Shown: piece after piece, positions 12,401 through 23,870 of the stretch
Position numbering within the stretch: position 1 is the stretch's first letter
How the letters are laid out: each line of letters opens with the position of its first letter
DNA from: Populus alba
Taxonomy: Eukaryota; Streptophyta; Magnoliopsida; Malpighiales; Salicaceae
Direction: 5' to 3'
Assembly (NCBI RefSeq): GCF_005239225.2
Contig: NC_133296.1
Location: 7,068,001-7,132,000 of the forward strand
Length of the DNA stretch: 64,000 nucleotides
Notes under the pieces: model-generated
Database searches by the model: none
Seen by the model: only the letters and a program-made list of their open reading frames with translations
What the model was told of the DNA's origin: nothing
Translations under genes and position numbers: made by a program

Positions 12401-12778
12401 ATGTTGGATCCGATATTATACAAAACCCAAAATAAATTTGGGTTCTGGCCGGGTCAGGACCTTAATAACTTTGGATTCGAGTTGGACAAGACCCAAAATA
12501 GTCTTGGTTCCAGCCGGAACCCTAAATATCCTTGGATCCTAGCCTCTGCAGGACCAAGAATAGCGTGGGGTCAGATCAGGGCAGGACTCAAAATAGCATA
12601 GGATTTGGCCAGGTATAGAATCCAAAATAGCTTTGAGTCTGGGGAGTCGGGCAGAACCTAAACTAGCTTCAGGTTCTAAAGACTGCAGGACCCAACATAA
12701 CCTTTGGTATGCCTCTCTGCAGGACCTAACATAGCCGTGGATCCTGCAGATTACATGATCCAAAATGGCCTTGGGTCA
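12401..12778. repeat. Dyad-unit minisatellite array 2
   Basis: Same repeat family as 10192-10631, preceded by the same leader (CTATAAAATCTATGTTGG) and fused to a BAHD exon-2 fragment at exactly the same exon position. Units are more diverged and fewer. The repeated array-plus-fragment structure shows that the fusion was duplicated as a block. Confidence 0.85.
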
Positions 12779-13075
12779 TTCGAAAGTTCCCCTGCAGTCG
12801 CTACTGCTGCTAGAAGAAAAAAACCATTACCATAGTAACCTCTTGGTAATAATGGAGGGTTGAATTTTTCACCTGCGTTGACGAGGCAAATTATGCGCAT
12901 TTCTTCATTAGGATCTGGTTGGAGGGCAATGGTCCGACAAATCCAAAGACATGCCGTTAATATTTCGAAACTAGAACAGTGGCTGAGGTGAGGTGGGACC
13001 AATCTTCGAAGAGCAGTTATATCTGAAGAGCTAAAGAAAAATGAAGGATGAGCCAGATGATCATGTGTAAGAATT
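12779..13075 (-). pseudogene. BAHD acyltransferase exon-2 fragment
   Basis: About 297 bp match the middle of exon 2 of the intact gene. The fragment retains the segments [41 protein letters not shown] and [18 protein letters not shown]. Neither the HxxxD nor the DFGWG motif is included. On the right it is joined to the 3' flank shared by the two larger BAHD copies (GGAAAAAGTCC onward), so it lies directly downstream of the intact gene as a truncated tandem copy. Confidence 0.85.
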
Positions 13076-13843
13076 AGGAAAAAGTCCTTTTCTTCAAGCA
13101 TAAATTTGTCAACCGTGTGTTTATGAATGTATTTATTTTTGTGATAGAAAATATGGTGTGGCGCATTCACAATTAATGATTCTCTGAAAAACATTTAAAA
13201 TGTTGGTTGAGATCCATATAATAATTATGGTCCCACAATATAGTTTCATACTTACTTATGGAACATTGAAGACCGTTCAATTATCTCTTGACCAAAATAT
13301 CCCTCCTCTCCTCTCAACTCTTCCTGACCTGCTTCTTATTGTCTTCTTGATTCTATCAATAGTTCACAATTTCTTCCATTGACCTCTTCTCTTCTTAAAA
13401 CCTCTGTTATAGATGTTGTGTGTTGTTTTTTTTTTTTTTTTTTTTTTTATCATAAATGATTGTAAAACCTATAAAATAATGTTTCAACAACAATCATCAT
13501 CCTTGTCAAACTACTTAATTTAAATTTGATGAGAGAATTATAAAAGTTTTTATGTTACAAGTAGTTGATCTTACTTATATATTAAATGTTTAATGTCATG
13601 TATGAAAAAAAATTAATATCCTCTTTGATTATTTTATATCCAACTACAATTTAAATTATTTTTTTTAAATAACAGCCATAAAAAGAATTATAAAAACAAA
13701 CACTCATATTATTAATAATCATATATAACACATGCTGAATGGACATAAAAGGTAAATGTCGTACTAATAGTAAAAAATGAAATTCAAACGCAGCATACAT
13801 AAATGATATGTGGTACATAGAAAATAAGAGTAAACAATTTAAC
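13076..13843. other. 3' flank of the BAHD gene
   Basis: AT-rich, with a poly-T tract near 13423-13449. It matches 23046-23870, the 3' flank of the BAHD pseudogene, so the flank was duplicated together with the gene. No gene seen. Confidence 0.7.
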
Positions 13844-15729
13844 TTATAAAGAAGATACGATTAACTTGGAATTTGCTCCTCCGCTAACTAGCTGTCCCTT
13901 TAGCATGCCTTCAAGCTCCTTGTAAAATCTTTCCACAGCAGGAGATGGCAAGCAAAATGGTACAACGATCCCATCTTCTCCTTTCTTATTTGTAAACGGA
14001 CTATAAAAGCTTGCAAGTTCAGGGATGGCTTTTGCAGTCCCAGCATAGATAGCATTTCCCCATCCGAAATCTACCTTTTCAAGTCCGGCACGTCTCAAGT
14101 CCGACACTATGTAGGTCCCTGGCACAGTAAAAAGAGGCCTTCCCTTGCTCACCATCAAAGATGCTGTAGATCGCAAGTACTCCTCAGTCATGTCCGCCTT
14201 AGCCTTCCTTACCAACTCCAAAGCATATCCAATTGGCTTTCTCGAAAGTTCCCCCGCAGTGGCTACTGCTGCTAGAAGACCAAAACCATTGCCATAGTAA
14301 CCTCTTGGTAATAACGGAGGGTTGAATTTTTCACGAGCATTGACGAGGCAAATTATGCGCATTTCTTCATTAGGATCTGGTTGGAGGGCAATGGTCCGAC
14401 ATATCCAAAGACATGCCGTTATTATTTCGAAACTAGAACAATGGCTGAGGTGAGGTGGGACCAATCTTCGAAGAGCAGTTATATCTGAAGGGCTAAAGAA
14501 AAATGAACGATGAACCAGATGATCATGTGTAAGAATTGAGCTCGTGGAGCCAGCTACCTCCTCGTACGCTCGGTGTCTGCATGTAACTCGAGGTGGGTCA
14601 GTTGCATTAAGGACATGTCTTTCCCACACTGGAGGGACAGCTGGGGCGTTGGCTCCGCGGGCCATCTCAGCCACCGCTGCCATGAATTGCTCTAATCCTG
14701 GGCCATCACTCATGGTATGGTTGAGGCGGAGGGCAAAGAGAAAACCACCACACTTGAGCCGTGACACCTGCCAATTTGCATAATAAATTAGACAGCATAT
14801 ACCTAGATGATTGTTGGATGATTTCATGATTGGATGTAATAGCGAATTATGCTTATTTGACTAGTGGATTGGAATTTTTAGATCATCAACACAAAGCAGT
14901 AACAAAATATTAAACCTAATAAATATAACATATATGATGTGACTTTTTCCTCCTCAACTTGCACTAACAAGAAAGATTACGATTTGAAATTAAAATTTTA
15001 AGATCATTTTTTTTTAATAAAATTTTGAAAGCAATTTTATAGTAACTATAACAACTACGGGAAAAAAAATATCGGAACATACAATTAATCATGGTAGGTT
15101 TCACCGATATAATATATAGCTTATAATTTTGCTATGCGTCTACTCTTATGATGGCTTGATAGACTACGTAGTGTTTGATACGCAGAAGGATTTCTTGCTC
15201 CCTTAATAATTTTTGCTGCCTAATAGGTGACAGAAAAAGTCTTGGACTAGCGTGGTGGACAAAAATACATAAAATTTACCTGAATAAGTAACAGAGGGCA
15301 GTTTAGCACCCCGCTAGAGCCAGGAACATCGAAGAGGAGCTCCTCCAAGCAAGGAAATGGAGGTTGAAGTGGATCACCAAACTGCTCAAGTGTAACATCA
15401 GCGTCAGCCTCTATAAACAAGATACCCTCGCCAGTGCATTCCACCATGAGCTTGCGGTTATGCCCTTCCCTCAGCCTCCCGGCAAATGGGTAGTAAAACA
15501 CTAATGTCTTAGCAATTGCCTCTCTGATGACCTTGACGGGGTCTTTATTCCCTTGCATTGAGGGATTGTGGCGATAAAATAGTATGAGTGGAATGTGGAA
15601 TCGAAGGCCTTCTTGATCATCAATGTCAGATAACAGTTTGAACTCATGTGGGGTGGGCTTCGCTGGTTTGATCAGCTCGGGTTCACGTCTGTGAACTTTG
15701 AAAACTAGAGAAGAGGGTGATGAAGCCAT
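13844..15729 (-). CDS. BAHD acyltransferase, benzyl alcohol O-benzoyltransferase-like
   Basis: An apparently intact two-exon gene. Exon 1 is 15280-15729 and exon 2 is 13844-14767. The intron (14768-15279) starts GTAAAT, ends GGCAG, and falls in phase 0 after a Gln, the position of the conserved Q-intron of BAHD genes. The protein is 457 aa, normal for the family. The catalytic HTMSD (HxxxD) lies at about residues 167-171 and the structural DFGWG at about 383-387. BAHD enzymes are cytosolic and transfer acyl groups from CoA thioesters to alcohols or amines. By recall, [18 protein letters not shown] and the [11 protein letters not shown] region look most like benzyl alcohol O-benzoyltransferase / alcohol acyltransferases of the volatile-ester clade; acyl donor and acceptor are inference. 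The ATG at 15729 gives the family's normal N-terminus, and a TATA box lies about 50 bp upstream. The copy at 23871-25676 is broken, so this is the only candidate functional member here. Confidence 0.88.
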
Positions 15730-15776
15730 TGTGGTATGGAATGATTTTTTTTGTGAAAAATGAAGCCAACTAGCAA

Positions 15777-15788
15777 GTTATATATAGA
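15777..15788 (-). promoter_or_regulatory. TATA box of the BAHD gene
   Basis: On the minus strand CTATATATAA lies about 50 bp upstream of the ATG at 15729, which predicts a short 5' leader of about 20 nt. Confidence 0.6.
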
Positions 15789-16398
15789 AAAGGCTAAGAG
15801 TATATCGGACAAATAAAGATAAAAGAGTGAACTATCATGCAGTGATGCTTTAGCACAATTTAAGATTGTTAGATTTTGTGGTTTAAATTGAAATGACGTG
15901 GCATGTTTTGACGAGCCATGTTACATTGATAAATATATTATGTGGTTGTCAAATGTATTTTGATTAATGTTTTTATCTAGATTCGTTGGTCTATTTATTC
16001 TCTTCTATTTTTGGTGCAAAGTTATTCTTCATATGAAAAAAGAGGAATAGTTGAGATTTTTCCATGAATCCAAGTATCCAACTCTAATTCTTTAAAAAAG
16101 ATAGTCAATCCTTAATTGTTGACCTGGCAGAAGCATGTAAGAATACAAATATAAGCATGCAACATGTTTTAATCATTTTGTTTTTTTTTTTTTTTTTCAC
16201 GAGAGATGGTGATGTTTTCCTGTAGATTCGGTGGTCTTTTTATCACCTCATTTTCGGTGGTTATGATTGATTAAAGGAGATAAGGTGGAACACACTGTAT
16301 ATATTGCTGAGAAATTCCATGAATCCAATTGTAATAGTACAAAACTACAAATATAAGCATTCAACACGTTTTAAATCAGATCTAAAATATATATATAT

Positions 16399-16432
<34 letters not shown>

Positions 16433-16439
16433 AAAATAC
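15789..16439. other. 5' flank of the BAHD gene
   Basis: AT-rich upstream sequence, ending in an AT dinucleotide tract at 16386-16432. The pseudogene copy has lost the corresponding promoter. No further gene seen. Confidence 0.5.
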
Positions 16440-16985
16440 AAACTCTCATTCAAATATAAAGTAAAATTGAATAATATTCTTTAAAATAATATCTAAAATA
16501 TATTCTTAATTAATTTTATGAATTTAAGAATTAATACATTTACAATAATTTAAATTAATTAACTTTTTAAGAAAATAGATTTCAATTAAAGAAAAACAAA
16601 AAAGAAAATATCATGCCATTTGACATGGCTGCTTTGCCTAATATCATACGCTCAGCTTGTGCACACTATGCCATTACCATCCCCACAATTGGCAGGAGTG
16701 CAACTTTCCTCGCCATCTTCACTCTCTTTGTTTCTTAATTACTTGCTCTGTTACAAGATTCAATGTTGTAAATTCAGACCCTGTTGCCTACTAGTTGCTG
16801 TCTAAAATGCGGTGGCCTAAAAATTTGAAGAAAATTTGGCTTGAAAATCTATTTTTTACCCCTTTTTTTATTTACCAAAAACTACAAATAGACCATAAAA
16901 ACTTCCTTAAACAACCTACCAACCCTAACATCATGAAGTCACTTACAAAAAAAAAATACAAATACCAATTAATTTATTTATTATC

Positions 16986-17019
<34 letters not shown>

Positions 17020-17751
17020 ATTAAAGTACCTCCATGCTCTCTATTAAATATCTGCCTTGGATGTTTAGGAACGCCACCAACCTCTCTTCTCCTACAGCCA
17101 AGAAAGTTTGCCTCTTTTTTTTCTCCTTTAAAAACTTCGTAGTCATTCGCATGCATAAGGAATGCATGCAAATGAAAAAATACTATTAATATAGGTCTGG
17201 CTGAACAGCTTAAATAACTATGTCGGGTCTGACCCACTAAAAAAAAAGAGAAAGGGTATGTTGGGCCGCCAATCGACCTAACCTAAGTCGGGATGGACAT
17301 ATTTCAAGTCTAGCCCAATTTAAATTTAATAATAAAAAAAAATTCAAAAGTCATTTCAAAATATTTGTGATTTTCTCTCATGTTTTTCTAATAATTTTGC
17401 ATAATATTGGGTTGTATATTAACATTGTAAAATACAAATCTGATATTAAAATACCTGGTTTCGTCCAAAGCCTTTTTGAAATTTTTTTTTAAATTTAAAA
17501 AATTCAAGAAAAAAATTTAAATTAATTTCCTATTTAAAAAAATTAAAAAATATATTTTATTTTCGTCCATATGACCAAATCTTAAAAGTTTTTTTATGCA
17601 CACTTCTTATATAAAAAAAAACAAAAATGTATCTTTCTCATGTTTCTAAAATGCAAAAATGGATATTGTAACTAATTCATGATTATGCGTTAGGGTTTGA
17701 CAAAAATATAAAAAACCCTTCACCAATCATTTTGTTCACTTTATATTTAAA
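16440..17751. repeat. Tandem duplication unit 1
   Basis: 16440-17002 is repeated at 17752-18313 in the same orientation. The sequence after each copy rejoins the copy-A-like block (17630-17751 and 18318-18440 both match 240-360). The simplest reading is a 1.3-kb tandem duplication with a deletion of about 0.6 kb in the second unit. It also carries CA/TA microsatellites (16984-17022, 18294-18310). Confidence 0.7.
16611..16716 (-). pseudogene. Possible WAT1/MtN21-type transporter first-exon fragment, broken
   Basis: From an ATG at 16716 on the minus strand the frame reads MARKVALLPIVGMVMA, then a stop (TAG), then CAQAERMILGKAAMSNGM. The spacing of VGMVMAEC...G...KAAMS.GM resembles the first membrane helix of WAT1-related (nodulin MtN21/EamA) transporters. 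Only one exon's worth is present. Identification is by recall and tentative. Confidence 0.35.
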
Positions 17752-19198
17752 CTCTCATTCAAATATAAAGTAAAATTGAATAATATTCTTTAAAATAATA
17801 TATAAAATATATTCTTAATTAATTTTAAGAATTTAAGAATTATTACATTTACAATATTTTAAATTAATTATTTTTTTAAGAAAATAGATTTCAATTAAAG
17901 AAAAACAAAAGAGAAAATATCATGTTGTTTGACATGGCTGCTTTGCCTAATATCATACGCCCAGCTTGTGCACACTCTGCCATTACCATCCCCACAATTG
18001 ACAGGAGTGCAACTTTCCTTGCCATCTTCACTCTCTTTGTTTCTTAATTACTTGCTCTGTTGCAAGATTCAATGTTGAAAATTCAGACCTTATTGCCTAC
18101 TAGTTACTATCTAAAATGCGGTGGCCTAAAAATTTGAAGAAAATTTGGCTTGGAAACCTATTTTTTACCCTTTTTTTTTTTACCAAAACCTACAAATAGA
18201 CCATAAAAACTTCCTTAAACAACCTACCAACCCAAACATCATGAAGTCACTTATAAAAAAACATACAAATACCAATTAATTTATTTGTTATCCACACACA
18301 CACACACACAAATTCAGTGTATCTTTCTCATGTTCTAAAATGCAAAAAATGAATATTGTAATTAGTTCATGATTATTCGTTAGGGTTTGACAAAAATATC
18401 AAAAACCCTTCACCAATCATTTTGTTCACTTTATATTTAAAGTGTTAGGGTTTAGTTGTAGATTTTAATATTTGGGGGTGTAGAATTATACAGTAGAGTT
18501 TTTCCTTAAGTATTTAAGATACAAAGAAATAAATGGGATACTAAAATTTGGGTTTTAAAATAGTTAGGTTTTAACCCGATATGGAAGAGATTTACTCACG
18601 TAGGTAGATCTATCTTGAACCATAGACAAGGCCAATAGATAAAAACATGACCTAGAAAAATAATTAAATAATAATGTAATTTACCTTAGGTAAGGTGCAC
18701 TGAGGGTGATGTGTCTTTCTCTTGCACAACTAGTTCTTTACCTAGACTCGCAGATCATAAGTTTTCTGGTAACTATAATACCAGGTGGTGACTCATGAAC
18801 TTCATAATAATAATTTTATGATTATACCCAAATCCCTTTTCAATACATGCTTATAGCAGGTAAACACATCATCGACCCGACACCCTGCGACAAAGATTTT
18901 ACTAATAAATTAATATTTTATTACAAGAATTCTAATTACACTAGTAAAAAATCTTTTTTTCACCACACTCAATCTCTAATATCTTAATAGTAGCATGTTT
19001 CCAACATTTGTTGCATTTAATGCTCTTAGCTTTAATCCATTTTGTCCATGTTAATTGTTATGACTTGAGGATGAAATTTTAAGATGGTTTGAAGCATGTG
19101 TTATTTGTTATAAGATTTGTTAATTTATTAGGGAAAATGGTAAAGATGGAGGTTAAAAATGAAAAGAAAATGAATTTGCTATTGTTATTCTAGCATTG
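17388..19198. other. Copy C of the intergenic block, left part
   Basis: 17388-17751 matches 1-360 and 18318-19198 matches about 240-1149. The duplicated unit 17752-18313 lies between. Apart from the transporter-like fragment no gene is seen. Confidence 0.7.
17925..18026 (-). pseudogene. Possible WAT1/MtN21-type first-exon fragment, second copy
   Basis: Tandem copy of 16611-16716. Here the frame from the ATG at 18026 is open (MARKVALLSIVGMVMAEC, then KAAMSNNMIF) where the first copy has a stop, so this copy looks closer to the ancestral sequence. It still ends in AT-rich sequence with no downstream exon. Transporter identity is tentative. Confidence 0.35.
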
Positions 19199-19662
19199 TG
19201 TCGCATCCGACATCGCGACGGCCTTAAAAATTATTATCTTTGTTATGGAAAAAGAACATATTTCTGGCATTTTGTTATTTTAGGAAAAATATTTTATTTG
19301 AGGAGTCGCCACTTAGTATTATGGTCACTAGGAACCCTAACTGGTCAACAGAGATTTTATGGTACGGGACTGGTTACGTAAAAGGGAAGATATTATCACC
19401 CCTTAAATGTTCTGCTTAAGGCAAACTGCATTGCTGGTTTTGTCTTAAATTGTTAAACATTTATTCGCTTATGCTATGATGATTTGTTTATAATATTCCT
19501 CACTCTGGCACTAGTGAATATTCGATCTTAAATAATTCCAACTCTGGTGTTGGTTAAAATTCCAACCTCGAATAATTTCAATTCTGGTGTTGGTAAAAAT
19601 TCCACCACGAATAATTCCAACTCTAGCGTTGGTAAAAATTCATAGCTATAAAAAAAACATTA

Positions 19663-19705
<43 letters not shown>

Positions 19706-21376
19706 CAATCTTGATATCAGTGAATAAATTGACAAAAAATATATTTTTTCTAAGACATGCAAAATTTTTATTTCTACACTTCCTATTTTTTTTTCATTTT
19801 TTCATTTTTTTTAATTATTTTTTTGGCTGGGCCCAGCTCAGCCCATGGAGGCTGGGCTGGACCCAGCAAGCCTAGCCGGGTCACAGACTTGACCCGGCTG
19901 GCCATTGTTTTTGTTAATTTTTACCAGGAGGTGGGCGTGAACTGCTCACGCACGCCTGCTACAGAAGCATGTAATTAAAATGCAATAAGGGAAAATGCAA
20001 CTTACCTGGTGCTGAGCGCCTTCTCCTTCGCCCTTCTTCGTTCTTGGTATTCTGCGAATTCGTTCTTCCCTTTTTATTATGTCTGTATTTGCTTGTTCCT
20101 CTGGTCTTCTGTTTCTTTATTATCTTCTCTGTATAGTCTCTCTGTGTATTTATTCTGTTCTCTTGACTCTCTCACCGTCTGTTCTTTTTCTCCTCTCGTT
20201 CCCTCTCTCTCGGTCCAGTCCCCTGTCCTTCTCAATTCTTCTCTCTCTGTATGTCCTCCTTTTTAGTCTCCCTTTTCTCTTGGCCTCCTCTGTTTCTTTG
20301 AGAAGAAAGCAAGGAACAAAAATCTGTTTTTTTTTTTTTTTCTCTCATCTTTTCTGTTCAAGATGAAGACAGTGGTGGTCAAAGCACGAGGATTTGCTGC
20401 TAGTTGATGAACCAAAATTTTCCCCTGGTTCTGTTTCTCTCCGTCGCTCCCCTCGTTTTTTTCGTGTCCTCCTCCTGGTTCACTTCTTCCCCCGTCTCTG
20501 TTCTTTGTCTTTCTTTTTTGTCCCTCCCCCTGTTTTTTTCTCTCTGTCTCCCCTTTCAGTCCTAGTTTTTTTCTTCTTTTTCCCCTCCCGCGCTCTCTCA
20601 TCTTCTCTGGCTTTGTAGCCAGAGAATACCAACCATTTAAAACGGCTTCAAAGCCATTACTGCCAGAAACGGCTCTTGAGGAAGAAGGCGAAGAAGGCAA
20701 TGAACAGCTTCTAAAAACAGTGCCGTTTGTGTGATGGGAATGGCCATTTTCCATCTAGTCACTGAAGTTCTGAAATTGTGCAATCAAGCCCCTGTGTAAA
20801 TTGTAATTGGACCCCTTTATTTCGGTGCTTTTTACAAGCTAATCCTTGGATTTTAATTTTGCAATTTTGTCCCCAAACTTTAATAGGTCTTCAATTAAGT
20901 CCCTGAATAAGTTAATTACAAGCTCAATTAAGTCTAAAACTTATCAATTCTCCAATTAAACCCTTGATTGAATTAATTAAATTAATTCCAAGCTTAATTA
21001 AGTCTCAAAACTTATCAATTTTCCAATTAAACCCTTGATTGGATTAATTAAACTAATTTCAAGCTTAATTAAGTCTCAAATTCTCCAATTTAACCCTTGA
21101 TTGGATTAATTAGATTAATTTCAAAGTTTAATTAAACCCCAAAACTTATCAATTCTCCAATTAAACCCTTGATTGGGTTAATTAGATTAATTTCAAAGTT
21201 TAATTAAACCTCAAAACTTTCAATCATGTTGCCCTTAACCCAAATTTTAATTCATTCTTTATTTATTTCATTTTACTTGTTTTTCATCATTATTATTTTT
21301 TTATCATCATTTTTTTATCCTTTTCAGTAAATAAAAAAAAAATTAAAATAAAAATGATCAAAATTGGGTTACGACA
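19199..21376 (-). mobile_element. Solo LTR, Ogre/Tat-like family L1
   Basis: A 2178-bp LTR, TGTCGCATCCGACATCGCG to GGGTTACGACA, flanked by CATTG on both sides (19194-19198 and 21377-21381). The undisrupted site is visible at 1145-1149 and near 26126. It contains the block GAGTCGCCACTTAGTATTAT, an (AT)n tract (19664-19703), a GCGTGA hairpin (19935-19951), a CT-rich region (20020-20600) and repeated CAATTAA/CCC motifs toward its far end. No internal region or second LTR remains. The sense is inferred from the minus-oriented Ogre-like element. Confidence 0.85.
20004..20008 (-). promoter_or_regulatory. Putative splice donor in LTR
   Basis: The minus strand reads CAG then GTAAGT, an ideal plant 5' splice site, immediately upstream (in LTR sense) of the hairpin at 19935-19951. 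The same arrangement recurs in other LTRs of the family. Use is not demonstrated. Confidence 0.4.
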
Positions 21377-22545
21377 CATTGTATTTTATAGCCATTTTCC
21401 AATGATCTTAAAGGACTACAAATTTTAAAAACTTATCCAATTTTAAAGCAAATGTGGCAGCATTTAGTAATGCGGTGTATTTACAATTGCACATCATTAA
21501 TCTATTAACAATTATGCTATTGATAATTGATTAGTCCTTTGGGCTCCTGAATATCATATATATAATGGATATTATGAAACAAAATTATTTGAGAGTCTTT
21601 AAGATCCTGTTAGATAGATTTAGAATTGCTTAGGAATTTGTTATTTGAAAATCTTTTCTTTGACTTTGAATAATTCCTTAAAGACCGGGTTATCGCAAAT
21701 TACAAGCCGTTCAATTGTTCAACCTTCAACGGTAATCCACACAAATCATTTATGAGAAATCTCTTAAATTCTTATTTAGAAGAAAGGGATTACTATGCTT
21801 AGAGTGCTAACTCTATTATTATGTTTACATAGTTTTTTCTATCTAACAGACAACCACCTTAAATAAGAGCATAATTTACTATTTATAGAGGAATCTGAAA
21901 CAACTTATAAATTGACAAAATATCAATTTGCCTCATGAAAAATTTTATATATTAATTTAGGATAATTTTTAGAAATTAACTCAATTAAGTCCTTATTTTA
22001 TTTTTTTAAGTCTAGAAATATAATCTATATATTAATTATATTTTAATCCTTGATTTCTAAAACATATTTTAATCAAGTCATACTTAATTAAATCATTCAA
22101 GTTTAATTTCTGATTAATGGTTCTTAATGTGTGTGACCTATTAAATTTCTAATATGTTGGCTCAAATATAAATTATAATTATAATTATAATTAAATAAAT
22201 TAAAAATTTTAATTTATTAAGAATTCAATAATTGATTAATTTATATTTGAAGATCATGTATATCATCTAGTAACGTGTCATGATCCCCCAAATATTAGAA
22301 AAGTCATTAGTGGTTTGACATAGCCTTTTAGTGACCGATTTCTTAGTGTAATTAATATCCTTTCATCAATAATATTTCAATTTAACATTAAAGTATAAAG
22401 CATATCTATCATGTTAAATAATGTTTATTCTTTACATAATGGTCATTGATCATTTGAATAAGATTTGAAGCTCTTTTTAAATTTCATTACACCTTGGTCA
22501 AGGATTTCTCAGTCACTACTATTTGAGAATAGATGAAATATTTTT
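21377..22545. other. Copy C of the intergenic block, right part
   Basis: Matches 1145-2290 of copy A. The similarity stops abruptly at about 22545, where a different repeat begins. No gene. Confidence 0.7.
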
Positions 22546-23045
22546 CTGTCGATAATTTGAGGTCGAACTTATCGACGTAATTTTTTTCATCCATAATTCT
22601 GTCGGTATATATCAACTGAATTACAGATGGAATGTTCAGAATAAAAAAAGAAGAAAGTTAGCTGATGTGGCGGTTTTTGCAGATCATTTTTTCTGACGGA
22701 ATCACTGAGGGATTCATGACGGCAGATTCTTATGGTGACATGACTGATTTACCGTTTAAATTGCCAACGAAATCACCGAGGGATTCAAAATGAAAGATCC
22801 GTACGGTGAGGTGTTAATTTTGTCGTTAGAATAGCCGACGGACTCACCGACGGAAGTAGTCGGTGACACCGTCGGAAAAAGTTAATATATGCCCACTCTG
22901 CCGACCCTCTCCTCCTCCCCTCCTCTATTTCTCCTTCTTCTTCCCCATCCCAACTCTCCCCGTCTGCAAACAACCAGCCCCCCCAAAAAAAAAAATCTCC
23001 CTCTTCTCAGCACAACAAGTTATATTTCTTCAAATATGATATATT
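22546..23045. mobile_element. CACTA-like subterminal repeat fragment
   Basis: Contains many variants of CCGACGGA and its complement TCGGTGA/CCGTCGG (for example 22838-22878), in both orientations. Such arrays are typical of the subterminal regions of plant CACTA (En/Spm) elements. A CACTA terminus is not visible, so this is a truncated end or a related element. A pyrimidine-rich tract follows at 22900-22990. Confidence 0.4.
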
Positions 23046-23870
23046 AGGAAAAAGTCCATCGGTTATAAATATGAAATGGAGTCCTTTTCTTCAAGCATAA
23101 ATTTGTCAACCTTGTGTTTATGAATGTGCTTATTTTTGTAGTAGAAAATATGGTATGGTGTATGGAAAATATTTAAAATGTTGGTTGAAGAATATGAGAC
23201 CCATATAATAATTATGGTCCCACAATGTAGGTTCATCTAAAGCATGCCATACTTTTTGAATATTGAAGACGGTTGAATTATCTCTTGACCAAAATATCTC
23301 TCCTCTCCTCTCTACTTTCCCTGACCTACTTCTTATCGTCTTCTTGATTCTATAAATAGTTCATAATTTCTTCCATTGACCTCTTCCCTTCTTAAAACCT
23401 TTGTTATAGATGTTGTGTGTTGGGTTTTTTTTTTTTTTTTTTGCCATAAATGATTGTAAAACCTATAAAATAATGTTTCCACAACAATCATCATTCTTGT
23501 CAAAACACTTTAAGTTTGATGAGAGAATTATAAAAGTTTTTATGTTACAAGTAGTTGAACTTACTTAAATATTAAATGTTTAATGTCATGTATGAAAAAA
23601 AATCAATATCCTCTTTGATTATTTTATATCCAACTACAATTTAAATTATATTTTTTTAAATAACAGCCATAAAAAGAATTACAAAAACAAACACTCATAT
23701 TATTAATAGTCATAGCACATGCTGAATGGACATAAAAGGTAAATGTCGTACTAATATTAAAAAATGAAATTCGAACGAAACATAAATAAATGATATGTGG
23801 TACACAGAAAATAAGAGTAAACAATTTAACTTATAAAGAAGATACGATTAACTTGGAGTTTGCTCCTCCG
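23046..23870. other. 3' flank of the BAHD pseudogene
   Basis: Duplicate of 13076-13843 with small indels, including a poly-T tract near 23425-23441. No gene. Confidence 0.65.

Noticed and set aside
20009..20754. Several 74-163 codon ORFs
   Set aside because: Low-complexity pyrimidine-rich part of a solo LTR; the ORFs are compositional.
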